Shown piece after piece: positions 22,547-32,312 of a stretch of 46,847 nt of DNA. Within the stretch, counting starts at the first letter, position 1, and each line of letters opens with the position of its first letter. The stretch lies in contig CAXKVR010000377.1 of assembly GCA_964058845.1 (NCBI GenBank), forward strand, positions 1 through 46,847, in the 5' to 3' direction. The position numbers were made by a program, and so were the translations under genes. This stretch comes from Carex sylvatica. Its lineage: Eukaryota > Streptophyta > Magnoliopsida > Poales > Cyperaceae. The notes beneath the pieces were generated by a model. That model worked only from the letters and a program-made list of their open reading frames with translations, ran no database searches and was not told the DNA's origin.

Positions 22547-22850
22547 CGGCCATATTTATTAATACCCAAAAAATAAAATGAAAATTTAAAAATAACCTTG
22601 ACTACTTTTTTTTTTTAAATAACCAAACCACCCGGGTCCGGGGCGGCCCAAAATACAAGCGAACCGCCTGGGCCTCGGGCGGGTCACAGAGAGAGCAAAC
22701 CGCCCCCACTGCGGGCGATCCAGAGAGAAGCAAACCGCCCCAGGGTCGGGCGGCCCTCTATGCATTCAAAACAGGGTCCCATGAACCCTTCCCCATCTCT
22801 CCCTTCTCTGTCTCCCCTCCACACCAGAAAAAGAAAAAAGAAAAAAAAAA
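22547..22850 (+). repeat. Left terminal inverted repeat of the MULE
   Basis: About 300 bp matching the complemented right end (31591-31871) closely. The outermost ~60 bp is AT-rich and ends in a T-run. It is followed by a GC-rich stretch of alternating CCGCCC / GGGCGG words with CAGAGAGAGCAAACCGCC and CAGAGAGAAGCAAACCGCC repeats, then CTTCTCTGTCTCCCCTCC. It contains a ~20-base indel relative to the right TIR. It probably supplies the promoter and leader of the PMD gene. Confidence 0.9.
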
Positions 22851-23808
22851 AAATGGCGGCCGCCCCAGCCATTCCGCCCCCGCCTCCGTCGTCGGTGCTC
22901 CATCCTTGTCTCCGCCGCTGCTGCGCCACTCCTCTCCTCTACTCTCCCTCGCTCGCTCACTCTCTCTCTCGCTCGCACCTCCCCGCCCGCGAATCACCGC
23001 GAATCTGCACCTCTCCGCGGTCTACCTCACTGCAATTGCTTCATTTGTCTCGGGTAAGTTTTCGATTCGATTGAATGCGATCAAATTGTGTAATTGTTGA
23101 AATCTAATTGATTCAGTTGATTCGGTTCGGTTCGATTCGATTCAAATCGATTCGGTTAAAATCAATTTGGTTCGATTCGATTGTGATGAAATTATGTAAT
23201 TATTGAAATCGAATTGATTCGGTTGATTCGATTCGATTCGGTTGATTCGATTCGATTCGATTCGGTTCAAATCGATTCGGTTCGACTCAATTCAAATCGA
23301 TTCGGTTCAACTCGATTGTGATGAAATTGTGTAATTGTTGAATTCTATTCGATTGTGTAATTTATGCAAATGTAATTAAGTTGTGTAATTGTTGAATTTG
23401 ATTCGATTATGAATTGTTAGAATTGGGATAATGTCACGAATTGTGGGAATTGCGGGTTATTAATAAATGCTATTAAATTGCGGAAATTGCGGGATTAAAT
23501 TTTGAAATTATAATTGCGGTAATTATGTAATTTTTTTTTGAAATTATAAATGCTATTAAATTGCGGGAATTGTGGGATTAAATTTTGAAATTATAAATGC
23601 TATTAAATTATGTATTTTTTTTCTTTGAGGTAAAAACGGTAATTCTTCCATGCAAAATTTAGTGAAACGTCAAATCTTATGAAGGAAAAAAATCCCAACT
23701 AATTTGCGGAAATGATGTATTTTTTTTTTGAAATTATAAATGCTATTAAATTAATAAATTCTATTAAATTGCGAGAATTGCGGGATTAAATTTTGAAATT
23801 ATAAATGC

Positions 23809-23833
23809 TAAACCCTAAACCCTAAACCCTAAA
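23809..23833 (+). repeat. Short telomere-like tract inside the MULE
   Basis: About three and a half AAACCCT units, directly visible, immediately before the CGTTACAACG cluster. Confidence 0.8.
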
Positions 23834-23844
23834 TTGAGTTAAAA

Positions 23845-24201
23845 CGTTACAACGTTTTAGCTCGATTTTAAATTTAGGTTTTCTTTTTCTGTGAGATCGT
23901 CCCAATCGTTACCAACGATTTTATAACGTTATGTAACGTTTTGCACTGACTCAAACTTGATCAAAAATAGGAATTTTCAAAGCTCAGAATTAATTAAATC
24001 GTTACAACGTTTATAAAAACGTTACAACGGTTTGTAAAACGTTGTAACGTTTCATATTGATTTGCGCAGTTATATTACAGCTGTTCTGACAATGATAAAT
24101 CGTTACAACGTTTGGTGAAATCGTTGCAACATTTTAGGTTTTTTCTGAGTTTGATCAAGCTATTCCTTCAGCGTTTCTGACAGGCTGAAAACGTTACAAC
24201 G
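23845..24201. repeat. Cluster of CGTTACAACG motifs in the PMD leader intron
   Basis: Within about 360 bp the decamer CGTTACAACG occurs five times forward and once as its complement CGTTGTAACG. Near-variants include CGTTACCAACG and CGTTGCAAC, and CGTTA/TAACG half-sites also occur. The core is an inverted pair CGTT-NN-AACG, the shape of a site for a dimeric DNA-binding protein. Its role is unknown. Confidence 0.7.
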
Positions 24202-24600
24202 TTACCAACATTTGTCCCATGTTTAAACAAACTTAAATACACTTTACCAAGTCTAAGATTTTACAATTTATATTCTTGATAAGTGTTTTCATGATTTCTT
24301 CAATCCAAGTATTTCATATTGCAATTTCATTTGACTTGAACCTACATATATTTCAAAACTAGAAGAAATCGTAAAATTCAATAATTGTATATTTTTGCAA
24401 ATTATTGGATGTATTAATATCATATAATTAGTAGTTTATTATAAATAATTCACTATTTTAGGGTTTTAATTGCTTGAATTTACAGTTCAATTAGGGTTTG
24501 AATTTGGTTGAAAATATTTATAAATTGTTTAAAATTTCGAATAAAAATTTAATTTTTAAAATTGTGGTTGATTAATATGGATTTTTTTTGTAAATATAGT

Positions 24601-26808
24601 ATGCCCAGATCTAGACGGTGGGGATTACGAGCTGCGCCTGCAGCGGATCCGGTTGCAGCGGGTCCAGATGCCGTGGATCCGAGTGTAGCGAGCACGGTGG
24701 ATCCGATTGGAGAGGGTCCGTCGTCATATGAGGATCCGATTGGAGCGGGTTCGTCGTCTCAGGCCGGTTTTACAGATGGTGCGCATGATCCTGACACATT
24801 TAGTCCTCTTCTATGGACCCATCATGTTAAGCACCGCGTCTCATTGGCATCTCTTGAGGTACGTGATTTTTATACTTAATGTAAATAAATAATACTAAAA
24901 AAATGGCACGATTTGAGTCTCACAAATTGATAATAAATACAGGATGATGTCATACTTACGGTGAGGCACCGCAGGTCTGAGATTCCGTTCGTTCCCCATG
25001 AAGAAATGCAGCGATGCCTCTTGAACCTTGGGTTGTATCAGCTTGCCACTATGCCGCAGAGTAAGATCGATCAGTCTCTGATGCATAGTCTAGCGGAGAG
25101 ATGGCGACCTGAGACCCATACATTTCATCTCCCGGTCGGAGAGATGACAGTCACCCTTGGTGATGTGAGCGCATTATGGGGTTTACCCATTGATGGCGAG
25201 CCCATAGGTGGCATCTCAGACCATCCAAACCTGCAGAGGATGATACCGGAGTTGTTAGGGTGTGATCCAAAGAATCTGCAGAAGAAATTGAAGAAAAAGA
25301 AGAAGAAGGGGGAGGCAGAGGAGGAGGAGTTTCAGTATTCTGGGTACTGTATTTCTCTAAAGGCACTCCAGTCTCACTTCTTTAAGAATCAGATATTTCC
25401 TGAGACTGCTGACATTGAGGCGGTCAGGAGGTACCATTACACTCTTTAAAGTAACTTAGTACTTAATCAACAATCTCAATTATTTATATTGATTATTTTA
25501 TATTGCAGGTATACTAGGGCGTATGTGCTGGATTTGTGTGGTGCTGTCATGTTCGAGGATTCCAGTGGTGATGCGGTCCCAATTATGTACCTCTCCCTGC
25601 TGAGAAACATGGAGAAAGAATCGAGATGGAACTGGGGTGGAGCTGTCCTCGCCCACTTATACACAGGCCTGTGTCATGCCTGTCTGGTAAGTCTGTATTA
25701 ATATACATTGTAATTGAAAGTTGAATAAGACGCACCAAGTTTTTATTTTAAGTTAAATTTTCAGGTGAGGAATAAACAGATTTTTGGACTGCTTCTTCTG
25801 CTACAGCATTGGTCGTGGTCACATCTGCCTGTAAATCGGCCAGTTATACCATTGCCACATCCCCGATGGGGAGTTCCTACCCCAGACAGATGCCCCGCGT
25901 ACGGTGCCATATGGGGTAGTCATCAGAGTTATGAAGAAACATGCAAGGGGGTTTCTTATGTTCGGGGTCAGCTCCAGATGCTCCGAGATGCAAATGTCGA
26001 TTGGTTTCCGTATCGTACATGGTATCAGCGTAGATGGCTGAGCCCGCTGACACTGGAGCAGACACGACTATGGTATTATCGGGGACCAGTCGTTTGTTTC
26101 TGGATAGTGGAGTATCACTATTCCGATCGGGTGTCTCGACAATTTGGCTTGGATGCTTTCATTCCGGATAACCCACTGATGGGTAAGGATGATACCGACA
26201 AGTTCCACAAGTAAGTACTATGTACTTAATTTTATTATCACTTTAATAATGTCACCATTTCTCTCATTTCTAATTAATTGTACATACAGTACGGCCCACA
26301 CTAAGCCCAAAGTCGACTGGAGACAGCATTTCAGCTTGGAGTACGGCTTGGCTCGACATCCGGATCAGCAGTTATGGAGTCCGCCATCGGGAGCGTCAGT
26401 GGGTGCTGGTCCCGGGAATTTGAGGTATGTCGTCTGGTACCAGAGATGGGGCATGCCGTCAGTCTATCTTACGGGCCATTATGGCGACAACCTTCGACGT
26501 AGACTGATGGATTCATCTGGCAATTACATGCCTTGGGATCCGATCAATGCTCGCGCGGTTAATACAACTTAAACATACTATAATTACAAATTACAAATTT
26601 TAATTACTTACTGTTGTCATAATCATGTTGTGTGCAGATGTTGACAGCTATGAGAGGAGTTGGACACAGCCTGGTGTGCATGGCGAGGGATGCTTGGCGA
26701 TATATAGGATACCAAATGCTCGAGCACACTGCACCAATCGTGGAGACAGGCGGTTTTGAAGGCCGCCTCGTTGGCATGCTGCGCGATTCTGGGGAGAACA
26801 TCAATTAG
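24601..26808 (+). CDS. Plant mobile domain (PMD, aminotransferase-like) protein carried by the MULE
   Basis: Six exons: 24601-24858, 24943-25430, 25509-25686, 25765-26210, 26290-26557 and 26638-26808. All introns are 78-84 bp with GT-AG ends and frames that join, giving 602 residues. The PMD signature WRPETHTFHLP lies at about 140-150 and GLPIDG at 166-171, with the usual W-rich middle. A lysine run followed by acidic residues (about 200-215) is inserted in the domain. Database entries often label relatives 'serine/threonine-protein phosphatase 7 long form homolog', which is misleading: no phosphatase motif is seen. Host relatives MAIN and MAIL1 act in the nucleus on genome stability and silencing; the role of transposon copies is unknown. 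The ATG at 24601 follows directly on a splice acceptor; an in-frame ATG at 24562 would lie in the predicted intron. The stop TAG at 26806 may be a mutation, because coding-like sequence continues after it. Confidence 0.82.
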
Positions 26809-27571
26809 CGGGATATACAGAAGACACCGCGTAATCCAGATTATCAACCAGAGGCCATCTACGCTCAGGATATGCCACCACCTCCTGCAGGTAATTGCAA
26901 GTTAATATTAAAAGTAGGACACATGCAATGGTTCTATTTTCACCGAATTATTTGTTGTAACTCACTTAACTTTCAATTATGTAAAGGATGACTCGGGTTG
27001 GGCGTTCCACCACTGGGTGTTGAATACACAAGGATGAGACGCTTACAGAAATAAATACGGAGTTCCGGTATAGCTTGGCCCGGTAAGTTACTGTTTTATA
27101 TTATTTATTGCAGAGTTATTTGTATGTAGCAAAACTGACATTATTTCAATTTACGATGGAGCACCTCGTTGGAATGCCGAGCCTAGTTTTAGCGTGGATG
27201 AGCTGCCCCCGTTCGATACAGATGCTGAGGACATTGGCTCCCACAGGCCACGATATGGAGTGGAGATGGAGCACGACTACGAGGCTGGAGGGAGTGCATC
27301 TCAAACTGCAGATGGCTTTGTCTCTGCATTATTTGGTACACCGCCTCCTACCACGTATGCTGTAAGCTGGGAGGAAGATCCATGGGAGCTACGTACAGGC
27401 CCGGCACCCGCAGAGTCAGCTGGTCTATTTGATCCATGGACAGCCGGTACAGGTACGCATCACATGTATACGGGAGAGGATGACGAGGACATGGAGGAGG
27501 AGGATTTAGGAGATGCGAGTCCGCAGAGGCGCGTGCAGCCGCACAGGGATGGCAAAGGCATAGGCTCGTAG
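26809..27571 (+). pseudogene. Cut-off 3' part of the PMD gene (C-terminal acidic tail)
   Basis: After the TAG at 26806-26808 the same frame runs on to a GCAG/GTAATT donor at about 26891. A following segment (about 26987-27082) reads VPPLGVEYTRMRRLQK and then a TAA at 27052-27054. The last segment (about 27152-27571) is open: it reads from YDGAPRWNAEP into an acidic, glycine-rich tail (EDDEDMEEED) and ends in a stop at 27571. This looks like the original C-terminus now separated by two nonsense codons. A likely acceptor near 27147 reads TTTCAATTT rather than TTTCAG. Exon limits here are estimates. Confidence 0.55.
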
Positions 27572-27951
27572 GTTGTCTCCCTCCAGAAGGAAACGACGAG
27601 GATGATTGCATAGTTTTTTTTATTGTGATATAGGTTTAACTGTAGTATTTTGAGTTTGAGACTGTTGTGTTATATGTCTGGGTTTATTTTATTTTATATT
27701 TCATGTTGGCTTTTATCTTTTGTTTACTTTACATTTCGTCGTTTTTATATGCGTGCATATCTTTTTATATTTTACATTTCGTCATTTCTACTCATTAGTT
27801 ACTACGTAATCATAACAAATCAAAATATTACATATCATATTAAAAGCCCAACATTACAATTAAAGTTCAACAACACAATTAAAGTTCATAATTTAGTTCA
27901 AACCAAACAAATAAGTTCACACAACACAAATAAGTTCACACAATAGCAGGT
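27572..27951. other. Convergent 3' ends of the two MULE genes
   Basis: 380 bp of T-rich then A-rich DNA between the PMD stop (27571) and the transposase stop (27952). It must hold both terminators. Repeated ATTAAAGTTCA/AACACAAATAAGTTCACAC words lie at about 27862-27945. No gene seen. Confidence 0.6.
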
Positions 27952-28145
27952 TTATCTGCCCCTTCCACCACGTCTCAAAAAACCAATGATGCGACTAGTT
28001 CTACTGGTACCAACTGCAGGTGCAGCATTACTTGTAGAGGCTTGGCAACTAGATGATTGGCTCGGAGGAGGGGGATGTTCTGTTCTACCAGTTGCTTCAG
28101 CAACAACTCTAGCATTTTCTCTTTCGTTGTGCTCGTTTATGGCAT
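27952..28145 (-). pseudogene. C-terminal exon of the MULE transposase, out of frame with the core
   Basis: Minus strand, after a TGTTCAG acceptor (28147-28146), paired with a GCAG/GTATGT donor at 28216 (intron 71 bp). It encodes about 64 residues, serine- and proline-rich, ending in arginine/glycine-rich RRGGRGR. The upstream exon reads into it only in the +1 frame; removing one G from the GGGTGG run at about 28269-28273 would join them through LAVSDRRTADAINEHNE. In the present sequence the core instead stops at 28231. Confidence 0.55.
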
Positions 28146-28230
28146 CTGAACATAGGAACACAATTCAGTTAGTAATATAATAAGATCATAAATGAATTTC
28201 GTACAATGCTACATACCTGCCGTGCGCCTA

Positions 28231-30456
28231 TCAGAAACGGCGAGCCCGATTTCCCGACGGTCGCCTACCACCCATCTCGTCCATGGTCATTACAACACGC
28301 TTGTGTCTCCTCCTCCCCTTTCTTATCCATCCTTCTGAAGGAAGTATTCTATCACCGACATATGCAAGCCACTCATGCTGATCGGGATAAGAATGGAAAG
28401 ATCCACCCCAAGTGGAAGCAAGGTAATCGGTACGATACATGTCACCAACATAGTGATCCTCACAGTAGTTCCTCACTCGGCATACAGCCATCACGTGACT
28501 ACAGGGTATGTGACTTAGTTGGGGTCCTTGGCATGTACAGGTTACCGCCCTGGCATCTCCGAATTTAACCACGTACTTGCAAGCCCTCTTCACAAACTCC
28601 ATAGTGCCATCTGGTTTGCGACTGGTAGGAACGTATTCATTTGGATTTTGCACTTCGAATTCAGTACCATCATTACCCATCGGGATCACGGTCATAGTTG
28701 CACCTTTGTCCCTGTGTTGTCTTAGTTTCTCCTCCACCCTTGTTGAAAATGACTGATTCATCCTTATTAATTCTGCGGCCTTAGCACGCCGTTTCTGAAA
28801 CCATGCATTTAACTTGTAGAATGTATCATCTACAACTGCAGCCACGGGCAACATCCGAATCTGCTTGAATACTGCATTCAGCGACTCCGACCCGTTGGTG
28901 GTCATAATTCCCCAACGCCAACCTCCATCACGGGATTGATATATTTTCTCGTATGCTGGATCTTCGTTTACATCTCTGGGATTATTTTTGCCCACCTTCA
29001 TTAAGTAGAGATTTGTCTTTGGCCTGTACTAAAAAAATAAGAAAATAAAATAATATAAGTAAATAATTGTACTAAAAAAATAGTCTCCGAAAAATAAAAT
29101 AATATATGTAAATAATTGAAATATATATACCTTTGCAAAATTTCTACTCATCTCTACCACCCTTCTCGACTTTTTCTTTTTGCAATTTTGTCTAAATGTT
29201 TCTAGAACCCACTTGTCATTTCCGGTTGCCTTGGAAAGGTTCTCCGCAACGTGTTGCATACACAACTTGTGCACACACTGCCCAGTACGCGTTGACCATT
29301 CGTAATCTTCACGATCAAAAACATATTTTATTCCTTTGTGCTTGTCTGATATCACACAGAAAAATTTTCCTTCCCCAATCACCCGTCTTCTTAAAAACTG
29401 CATAAAGAATCCCCAGTTCTCACCATCCTCCTTCTGAACAATTGCAAAGGCCAAAGGCAACAACTGGTTCTCAGCATCATATGCACAAGCTATCAGTAGC
29501 CTCCCCTCATAACGGCCGGACATGAAGCATGCATCAATGCTGATAACGGGTCTGATGTATGGCACAGCTTGGATACAAGCCCCAAAAACCCATGCTATGC
29601 CCTTGAATTGTTGAGCTCCCTCTATTAGTACTCCATCCTTATCAAAAAAAGGGCCATACCATCGTTCATATACGGTCTCGACGTTTGTACTTGCCATGGC
29701 CTGGAGCAATGGTGCCAGATAGCCGTATGAATCCTTCCAACTACCGAATATTCTGCAAACCGCAAGTTCACGACCTCTCCACAGCCTGTTGTATTTTGGG
29801 GTTACATATTTGTATTTGTGTCTGACGGTTCTAGCCACCGCCTTGATGCTCATCGATGGATCCAACTTAATATCCTCCTCAATTGCATCGGCAATTAGTG
29901 ATGCCGTCAACTGTGCATGGTCTGTCCTTGTGGATGCAGACTTACATGTGTGAGGTGGTTCACACTTCCTAATCATCCATGCTTTCCCTGAACCCGCAGG
30001 GGTTGCATACAGGCGGAACTCGCACCGCGGGTGAGTTTTACATAGCACAACTAACCGTGTTCGCTCCCTTTTGTTTATTTTATATTCCCAGTTGCCGTGA
30101 ACATTAGTCTCATTGATTTTCTTTACAAGTTCGTCTATGTTTGTATAAAGTTGCCCTGCGGCAAGTTCCTGATTGTATTTAACACGAGGACCAAAGAAAC
30201 TAATGTCTGCCTCTTCGAAAGCTGTAGTATCGTTGAATGTGGTGACGGGATGCTTATTTCTCCGACCTCTAATCGGGAATTTTTCTGCCCTGGATAAACC
30301 TAGTACATTTGCATCACCATCTGATAAGTCATCAGATTCCCAAACCCCTTGATATTCATCCCCCGTTTCAATTTCCCTTTCTGGTATGGCATCAATAGCA
30401 TCAACATTAATATCAATATCAGTTCGATTAACGGGTACCGGTCCTAACTCTGGCAT
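28231..30456 (-). CDS. MULE (mudrA-like) transposase core, exons 30456-29131 and 29028-28231
   Basis: 707 residues from the first ATG of this frame; the frame is open further upstream to about 30570, so the true start is probably earlier (see the N-terminal piece). Domains in order: WRKY-GCM1-type zinc finger (C139, C145, H169, C171); MULE DDE core with SIDAC (D308), ISDKHKG (D371), the C-x2-H pair C399/H402, and a candidate catalytic glutamate in TTNGSESLN (E490); SWIM zinc finger CTC..PCSH (C606, C608, C618, H620). The enzyme would bind the TIRs and cut and paste the element. The 102-bp intron (29130-29029) has clean GT-AG ends and keeps the frame. All core residues are present; damage lies before and after the core. 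Confidence 0.9.
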
Positions 30457-30479
30457 AGTTGGAAATCTAGGGATTATGG

Positions 30480-30715
30480 GTGTCTGTCTGGGTGGTAGTG
30501 GTAACTCTTCAATATTTTCATGGGAGTTGTGGTACCCCTGGTTGTCATAAGGGGAGTGCTGGTGGTACCCTGGTTGTCATAAGGGGAGTGCTGGTGGTAC
30601 CCCTGGTTGTCATAAGGTGAGTGCTGGTGGTACCCCTGGTTGTCATAAGGGGAGTGCTGGTGGTACCCCTGGTTGTCATATGGGGAGTGCTGGTGGTACC
30701 CCTGGCTAACCTGAA
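30480..30715 (-). repeat. 33-bp coding minisatellite in the transposase N-terminal region, with frameshifts
   Basis: Five near-identical units of 33 bp encode the 11-residue repeat GYHQHSPYDNQ on the minus strand. One unit (GGTACCCTGG at about 30564-30573 instead of GGTACCCCTGG) is 32 bp, moving the frame by one base into the core transposase. At the other edge (about 30706-30712) an extra T in GGTTAGCC creates a TAG that closes the N-terminal frame. The two indels cancel: the N-terminal piece and the core are in the same frame. Confidence 0.8.
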
Positions 30716-31095
30716 TTTTCATAACGTGAAGGTCCAGCCCTAGTCGTACTTGAAGGTCCAGCCCTAGCCCGGGGAACCCTCTTCGAATATATGTCCATTA
30801 CCTGGACCCCACTGGCCGCAATTTGAGTGTACACAACTCTCCACAAATTCGCATCTGTTATTGAAAACCTCACAAAGTAAGGTCTACCCCCCACCCCACG
30901 TGAGTTGTCAATCCGTGTAGCCAATTCTATTTCATACCTGTTGGGGTTTACATCAATCTTTTCGTATATTAGCTCTTTAAGTGCCTGAAATGTAGTATTT
31001 TCATTAATTTCGAAGCCAAATGCAGCATCTTTCGTGTACTGCACGCCATCTTCACTCTTTTGTAACTTGCCGCCCACATACAATGCAACTAGCAT
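30706..31095 (-). CDS. N-terminal piece of the MULE transposase (PB1/ubiquitin-like region)
   Basis: 129 residues opening MLVALYVGGKLQKSEDGVQY, with the early glycine pair and a beta-grasp-like pattern seen at the start of many plant MULE transposases, then an arginine-rich linker. It stops at TAG 30708-30706 at the edge of the minisatellite. The ATG at 31095 follows a GAAATGTAG acceptor-like site, suggesting a spliced leader from the right TIR. It is probably the front of the same gene as the core, separated by a one-base insertion; a spliced join across the minisatellite cannot be excluded. Confidence 0.7.
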   Translation of the reverse strand: MLVALYVGGKLQKSEDGVQYTKDAAFGFEINENTTFQALKELIYEKIDVNPNRYEIELATRIDNSRGVGGRPYFVRFSITDANLWRVVYTQIAASGVQVMDIYSKRVPRARAGPSSTTRAGPSRYENSG

Positions 31096-31590
31096 CTTTT
31101 CCTTAACAAACTACATTTCAAAAATAATTTTATAAGTATTATAGTAATTGTACATCAATAATAGATAAAGATATCTGAGATTCGCTTCAATCAATTTTTG
31201 AGTTTCATTTTAAAAAAAATTGAATAAATTGAAAAAGAAGAAGATAAATATAGAACTCAATCAATGTATAGAACTTTAGATTGTTGAAAATCAATAATTA
31301 ATTAATCAAATTATTTCTGACTAAATGAAATTTAAAAAAATTAAGAAATGGAAAAAAATTAGTTGGTTTTCATTAAGAAATATGGTATTATAACGGGTAC
31401 AGTAATCTAATTAGAAAAAAATATATATATATATTGCTACAGTAATTACATAGAACAGTAATTGCTACAGTAATTGCGACAGTTACAGTAGTTACAGATA
31501 ATAGAACAGTAATTACTATAATTAAAAAATAAATACCTTCTGCTACAGTAAAATCGCCTCTCTCAAACAGTAAAATCGCTCTCTGATTTC
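31096..31590 (-). other. Leader region of the MULE transposase
   Basis: AT-rich sequence between the transposase start and the right TIR, with clustered CTACAGTAATT/ACAGTAATTGC words at about 31435-31520. It probably contains a 5' UTR intron, as on the PMD side. No gene. Confidence 0.5.
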
Positions 31591-31871
31591 GTTTTTTTTT
31601 TCCTCTTTCTTTTTCTGGTGCGGAGGGGAGACAGAGAAGGGGGTAGTTGAATGCATAGCGGACCGCCCGACCCTGGGGCGGTTTGCTTCTCTCTGGACCA
31701 CCCGCAGTGGGGGCGGTTTGCTCTCTCTGTGACCCGCCCGAGACCCAGGCGGTTCGCTTGTATTTTGGGCCGCCCCGGACCCGGGCGGTTTGGTTATTTT
31801 AAAAAAAAAAAAGTAGTCAAGGTTATTTTTAAAATTTCGTTTTATTTTTGAGGTATTAATAAAAATGGCCG
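31591..31871 (-). repeat. Right terminal inverted repeat of the MULE
   Basis: 281 bp, complementary to 22547-22850, with the same order of AT-rich tip, A-run and GC-rich CCGCCC/GGGCGG blocks. Differences are scattered point changes and one indel of about 20 bases. Confidence 0.9.
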
Positions 31872-31880
31872 ACCATCAAC
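31872..31880 (+). repeat. Right 9-bp target-site duplication of the MULE
   Basis: ACCATCAAC, identical to 22538-22546. Confidence 0.9.
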
Positions 31881-32304
31881 GGATCATAAACTATTGCCAG
31901 ACAAAATTCACGAAAAGGTCTCTAAACTTCGTCGCATTTTACGTGTTGTGCCGGCATTTTTTATGACCGTTTTCTTAATTTATTTGATTCAATTAATATT
32001 ACTTAGCTTACGTCAGTTCATTTAAAAACCTTAAACGGCATGGTAATATGATTTTTACTTTTTGCTTTTTTCCACCAATAACGAAAAACCTTTGAATGCA
32101 GAAATAAATAAACATCCATCCTTTATTTACGTAGACCCATATAATTTTGATATTAATGTGAGTTAATTTATTTTTTGACGTGGAAAATAACTTTAACAAT
32201 TTTGGATAGACAAAAATTACAAGTGCATTGTGTACTGAAACAAAACATATACAATTTTGCGATTAAAAAAAATTGAAACTTAATTACCTATTTAAGACAT
32301 AAGT
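31881..32304. other. AT-rich spacer
   Basis: No gene, repeat or element end recognised. Confidence 0.4.
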
Positions 32305-32312
32305 GTGTAGAT

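Larger units (their letters stand above)
23054..24599 (+). other. Predicted leader intron of the PMD gene, rich in short repeats
   Basis: A strong donor (CTCGG/GTAAGTTTT at 23054) in a GC-rich leader and an acceptor (AAATATAG) ending at 24599, one base before the ATG at 24601, suggest a 1.5-kb 5' UTR intron. Inside are GATTCGGTTCGATTC-type repeats (about 23110-23320), repeated AATTGCGGGATTAAATTTTGAAATTATAAATGC units (about 23440-23810), a short telomere-like tract (23809-23833) and the CGTTACAACG cluster. The splice is inferred. Confidence 0.5.
22547..31871. mobile_element. Mutator-like element (MULE), 9,325 bp, with a PMD gene and a transposase gene
   Basis: Bounded by long TIRs starting CGGCCATATTTATTAATACC (left) and, complemented, CGGCCATTTTTATTAATACC (right), and by the perfect 9-bp duplication ACCATCAAC. 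The plus-strand PMD gene (24601 onward) and the minus-strand transposase gene (31095 down to 27952) run toward each other and their last frames end 380 bp apart. Each is preceded by a leader that begins in or next to its TIR. PMD domains are known cargo of plant MULEs and Ty3 retroelements. The perfect duplication and closely matching TIRs suggest a fairly recent insertion, yet both genes carry lesions, so this copy may now be non-autonomous. Confidence 0.93.

Noticed and set aside
22684..23100. Several open frames on both strands in the left MULE TIR
   Set aside because: The region is TIR and leader of the PMD gene; the frames are low-complexity S/R/P/G runs, and the frame from the ATG at 22853 would run into a stop just after the predicted splice.
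24601..26808. Protein phosphatase function for the PMD gene
   Set aside because: Such a label is often attached to relatives in databases, but no metallophosphatase motif is present; the visible signature is the plant mobile domain only.
29029..29130. In-frame continuation of the transposase through the intron to a stop at 29029
   Set aside because: The continuation is a hydrophobic AT-rich run, while clean GT-AG sites join two clearly homologous transposase segments in frame.
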